Shown here piece after piece: positions 62,144 to 64,000 of a DNA stretch of 64,000 nt (positions are counted from its first letter, which is position 1; the number at the start of each line of letters is the position of its first letter). This stretch comes from Mesorhizobium muleiense (GTDB lineage Bacteria > Pseudomonadota > Alphaproteobacteria > Rhizobiales > Rhizobiaceae). Location: positions 173,091 through 237,090 of the forward strand of contig NZ_FNEE01000001.1 in NCBI RefSeq assembly GCF_900099905.1, given 5' to 3'. A model generated the notes under the pieces. It saw only the letters and a list, made by a program, of their open reading frames with translations, had not been told where the DNA came from and ran no database searches. The translations under genes were made by a program, and so were the position numbers.

Positions 62144-62169
62144 AACCCGCGCCGGCGCGAAAAAGTTCC
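62144..62169 (-). promoter_or_regulatory. EcfG/RpoE2-type promoter for the FAD/Rieske gene
   Basis: GGAAC (62169-62165), 17 bases, GGTT (62147-62144) on the minus strand, 40 bases before the start codon. Confidence 0.6.
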
Positions 62170-62459
62170 GAGATCTACGGTCTTCAATCGTGGTTTCTTT
62201 GGAACTTCAGCAGATGATCGGGGCAGTCGAACGCAGCAACGCACGTGAATTGGTATAGGCAGATGCCATTACTGTTAGGCCGGCGGCCGAAGACTGCGCC
62301 GTTACGGCCTGTGGCGAAGGTCACCTGCGCGCGCCCGGCAAAGCCTGAAGAATGGTTCGAGCCACCCGCATCCAGTATTTTGGCGATAAAACAGTTCGTA
62401 CCTTGTTTTTCCCCATTGCAATTGCCAACCATGGAAATGGATTGATTCGGAGCTTGTCT

Positions 62460-63104
62460 ATGCGTGGACTGCAAGTGGCCCTGGCTGCGGTGATCTTGGG
62501 CATTTCAGTCAGTTCTGGACTCGCCGATGACAATTCTCCCTTTATCTATTTTGCGACCCAGGACCCTTTCGCAGACGGTTTGCCGACCAAGAACGATGTC
62601 TTTGTCTTTGGTGGCGTCTTTACGCGCGGGGCCTTCGGCGACGCGATCAATGTTTTCGGTGCCGACTACACCGACAACTATATAGTCGGAGCTGCATACG
62701 GTCGCGATTTCGTCGATATCGGCGCTGGCTTCGTTCTTGGTGGCGTCGCCGGCGCGGCCATAAGATTTGGCCAGGACGACGATACGACTGGCGAACTTTG
62801 GGCCGGAGCGCGACTGCGCCACCACGGCCTGGTCATTGGTGATTTGGCGATTGCGCCCGCACTGACAGCTGGATTCAGTGCCGTTACCGGCCCTACTGAG
62901 ATCGAGCGCGAACGCGAAATCCGCCACGATGGCGATGCGTCATTCCTCGGCTTCGTCGGCGCGGAGCTTTCGTTCAGAGTGAGGCAGGCTCCCAACGTCG
63001 AACTCGTCTACCAACTCCACCATAGATCCGGCGCCGATGGCACGTTTGGAGATATGACAGAGGGTTCCAATGCGAACGCTCTTGGCATCCGTTATCGCTT
63101 CTAA
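62460..63104 (+). CDS. PagL-like outer-membrane protein (acyloxyacyl hydrolase family)
   Basis: A 214-residue protein with a signal peptide ending near residue 23 (S-S-G-L-A), then alternating beta-strand segments and a terminal aromatic R-Y-R-F, the usual end of an outer-membrane barrel. The C-terminal Y-Q-L-H-H-R-S-G-A motif resembles the catalytic H-x-S of PagL lipid A 3-O-deacylases, and N-A-L-G-I-R-Y-R-F follows as in that family. Lipid A deacylation is probable but the Glu of the triad could not be placed with confidence. Confidence 0.72.
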   Translation: MRGLQVALAAVILGISVSSGLADDNSPFIYFATQDPFADGLPTKNDVFVFGGVFTRGAFGDAINVFGADYTDNYIVGAAYGRDFVDIGAGFVLGGVAGAAIRFGQDDDTTGELWAGARLRHHGLVIGDLAIAPALTAGFSAVTGPTEIEREREIRHDGDASFLGFVGAELSFRVRQAPNVELVYQLHHRSGADGTFGDMTEGSNANALGIRYRF

Positions 63105-63248
63105 CGTTTGGTGCTGTAGACCTTCTTACAGGCGCCTACGCACCCACCCAGTTGGCTCGCGCTGAGGACGGCGACACTCCCGTGAGGGTCGGCACGATGA
63201 ACCATTGAAAACCTCAAGGCCGTGTCGCCCTATAGCGCCGGGTCACCC

Positions 63249-64000
63249 TCAGGCTATATCCTTCAGCGTATCCAGCGGCCCTTTCAATGCAGACCTGGGC
63301 TGGATCAACTCTGGCGCGATCAGGAAGGTGTGCGGTGCCGTCGGCGGTTCATCGATCAGCTCGAATGCCTTCGTGATCATCGCCTCAACATTCTGCCGCA
63401 CCATGATTACGGGGAAGGGCAGGAAGGAGCCGAAGGGGTCATAGTCGTAGCAACCGACGACGAGTTCGCTGAACATTTCCGCCGGCCGGCCGGCCATGAA
63501 ACGCAGCAGACCTTCCATATTGATCGACGAATTGATGAACAGCGCGCGCGGCAGCTTGCCACGGCATTGGTAAAACGCCTCGAAGGCACGCAAAGTTATA
63601 TCAGGCGAATAGCCGGAGGACTGCACACCATCGTCAGGGTCGGCGCCCAGCAGCGCCTTCTTGGTCGCATGGAAAGCGGCGATGCGTTCGCGGCTGGCGT
63701 GGTCGTTGCGGCCGCCAAACAGAAACAGCTCGTCCGGCCGCAGAGGATCGTCGTTGCCGAAGCGGCGGATGATTGCTTCCGTCAGCATCCGCGCGCCCTG
63801 ATAATTGTCGCTGATCACCGAATGCGCCTTCGTTCCCGGCAGGTCGATGTTGATATGCCTCAGCCCCGCCAGTTCGCAGACCTCGTGCACGCCATCGGGA
63901 TCGGTGGCGCCGACGATGAAGAGCTGGTCGATTGAATAGGAGATCAGCGTCTCCGCGGTCCGCCGTTCCTCTTCGGGGTCGCGGCTGGCACTAACCACGA
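63249..64000 (-). CDS. LacI-family-like sugar-sensing regulator, N-terminus outside window
   Basis: About 250 residues of a periplasmic-binding-protein-like sensor domain: E-T-L-I-S-Y-S-I-D-Q-L-F-I-V-G, N-I-D-L-P-G, S-V-I-S-D-N-Y-Q-G-A and the late V-V-G-C-Y-D-Y-D-P-F-G. These match the effector half of LacI-type repressors. The frame is open to the window edge, where the helix-turn-helix should lie. It could instead be a sugar-binding protein, but no signal peptide can be assessed. Confidence 0.7.
   Translation of the reverse strand, partial: VVSASRDPEEERRTAETLISYSIDQLFIVGATDPDGVHEVCELAGLRHINIDLPGTKAHSVISDNYQGARMLTEAIIRRFGNDDPLRPDELFLFGGRNDHASRERIAAFHATKKALLGADPDDGVQSSGYSPDITLRAFEAFYQCRGKLPRALFINSSINMEGLLRFMAGRPAEMFSELVVGCYDYDPFGSFLPFPVIMVRQNVEAMITKAFELIDEPPTAPHTFLIAPELIQPRSALKGPLDTLKDIA

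Noticed and set aside
60890..62248. Plus-strand frame of about 450 codons opposite the FAD/Rieske gene
   Set aside because: Opposite strand has intact FAD and Rieske motifs; the plus frame has none.
1..64000. CRISPR array, tRNA or rRNA genes
   Set aside because: No regularly spaced repeats of 25-40 bp and no cloverleaf or rRNA-like sequence noticed; the only short tandem array is the 4 x 18-bp coding-type repeat at 51342-51413.

Overview
This window is GC-rich, densely coded DNA that looks like an alphaproteobacterium of the Rhizobiales (Mesorhizobium, Rhizobium or Ensifer-like). That placement is an inference from the gene families: an ExoF-type polysaccharide export protein, a PhnF/PhnM/PhnCDE set, an HWE histidine kinase, DUF3309 and DUF2267 stress proteins, and several promoters matching the alphaproteobacterial EcfG/RpoE2 consensus (GGAAC-N16/17-CGTT). 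I saw no rRNA, tRNA or CRISPR array.

Bases 1-41800 are a large, rearranged surface-polysaccharide region. It opens with a four-gene set resembling decaprenyl-phosphoryl-arabinose synthesis (UbiA, GtrA, DprE1-like, DprE2-like) and a Wzy-like polymerase. Next comes insertion-sequence debris (IS21 and IS3 remnants, 4.75-7.45 kb) enclosing a flavodoxin gene. An acyltransferase, an ExoF-like exporter, glycosyltransferases, C-methyltransferases, a DUF707 protein, an IS256 remnant and a Wzx flippase follow. From 18.3 to 32.4 kb there is a segmental duplication of one cassette: C-methyltransferase, sugar epimerase, RfbF, PIG-L deacetylase and FG-GAP/VCBS lipoprotein. The two copies have decayed in a complementary way. 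Copy A keeps the methyltransferase and the lipoprotein; copy B keeps the epimerase, RfbF and the deacetylase. Together they still make one full set. A UDP-sugar dehydrogenase, another epimerase and another glycosyltransferase lie between the copies. The region ends with an FkbM methyltransferase, a large beta-sandwich protein, three more glycosyltransferases and a secreted GH-A glycosidase carrying a DUF4214 domain.

Bases 41900-50100 carry a FitAB/VapBC-like toxin-antitoxin pair with a palindromic operator, a Nudix hydrolase and a divergent phosphonate locus (phnF-phnM against phnD-phnC-phnE, with no C-P lyase core genes in view). A ChaA-like Ca2+/H+ antiporter and a TerC/YjbE membrane protein behind a predicted structured leader complete this part.

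Bases 50200-62200 look like a general-stress-response island: M50 protease, CBS protein, DUF427, HD and RHH proteins, HWE kinase, DUF3309, two tiny disordered proteins, DegP, DUF2267, a YbhB-like protein and a FAD/Rieske oxidoreductase. At least seven of these units have a candidate EcfG-type promoter close to the start codon. The window closes with a PagL-like outer-membrane protein and a truncated LacI-type regulator.
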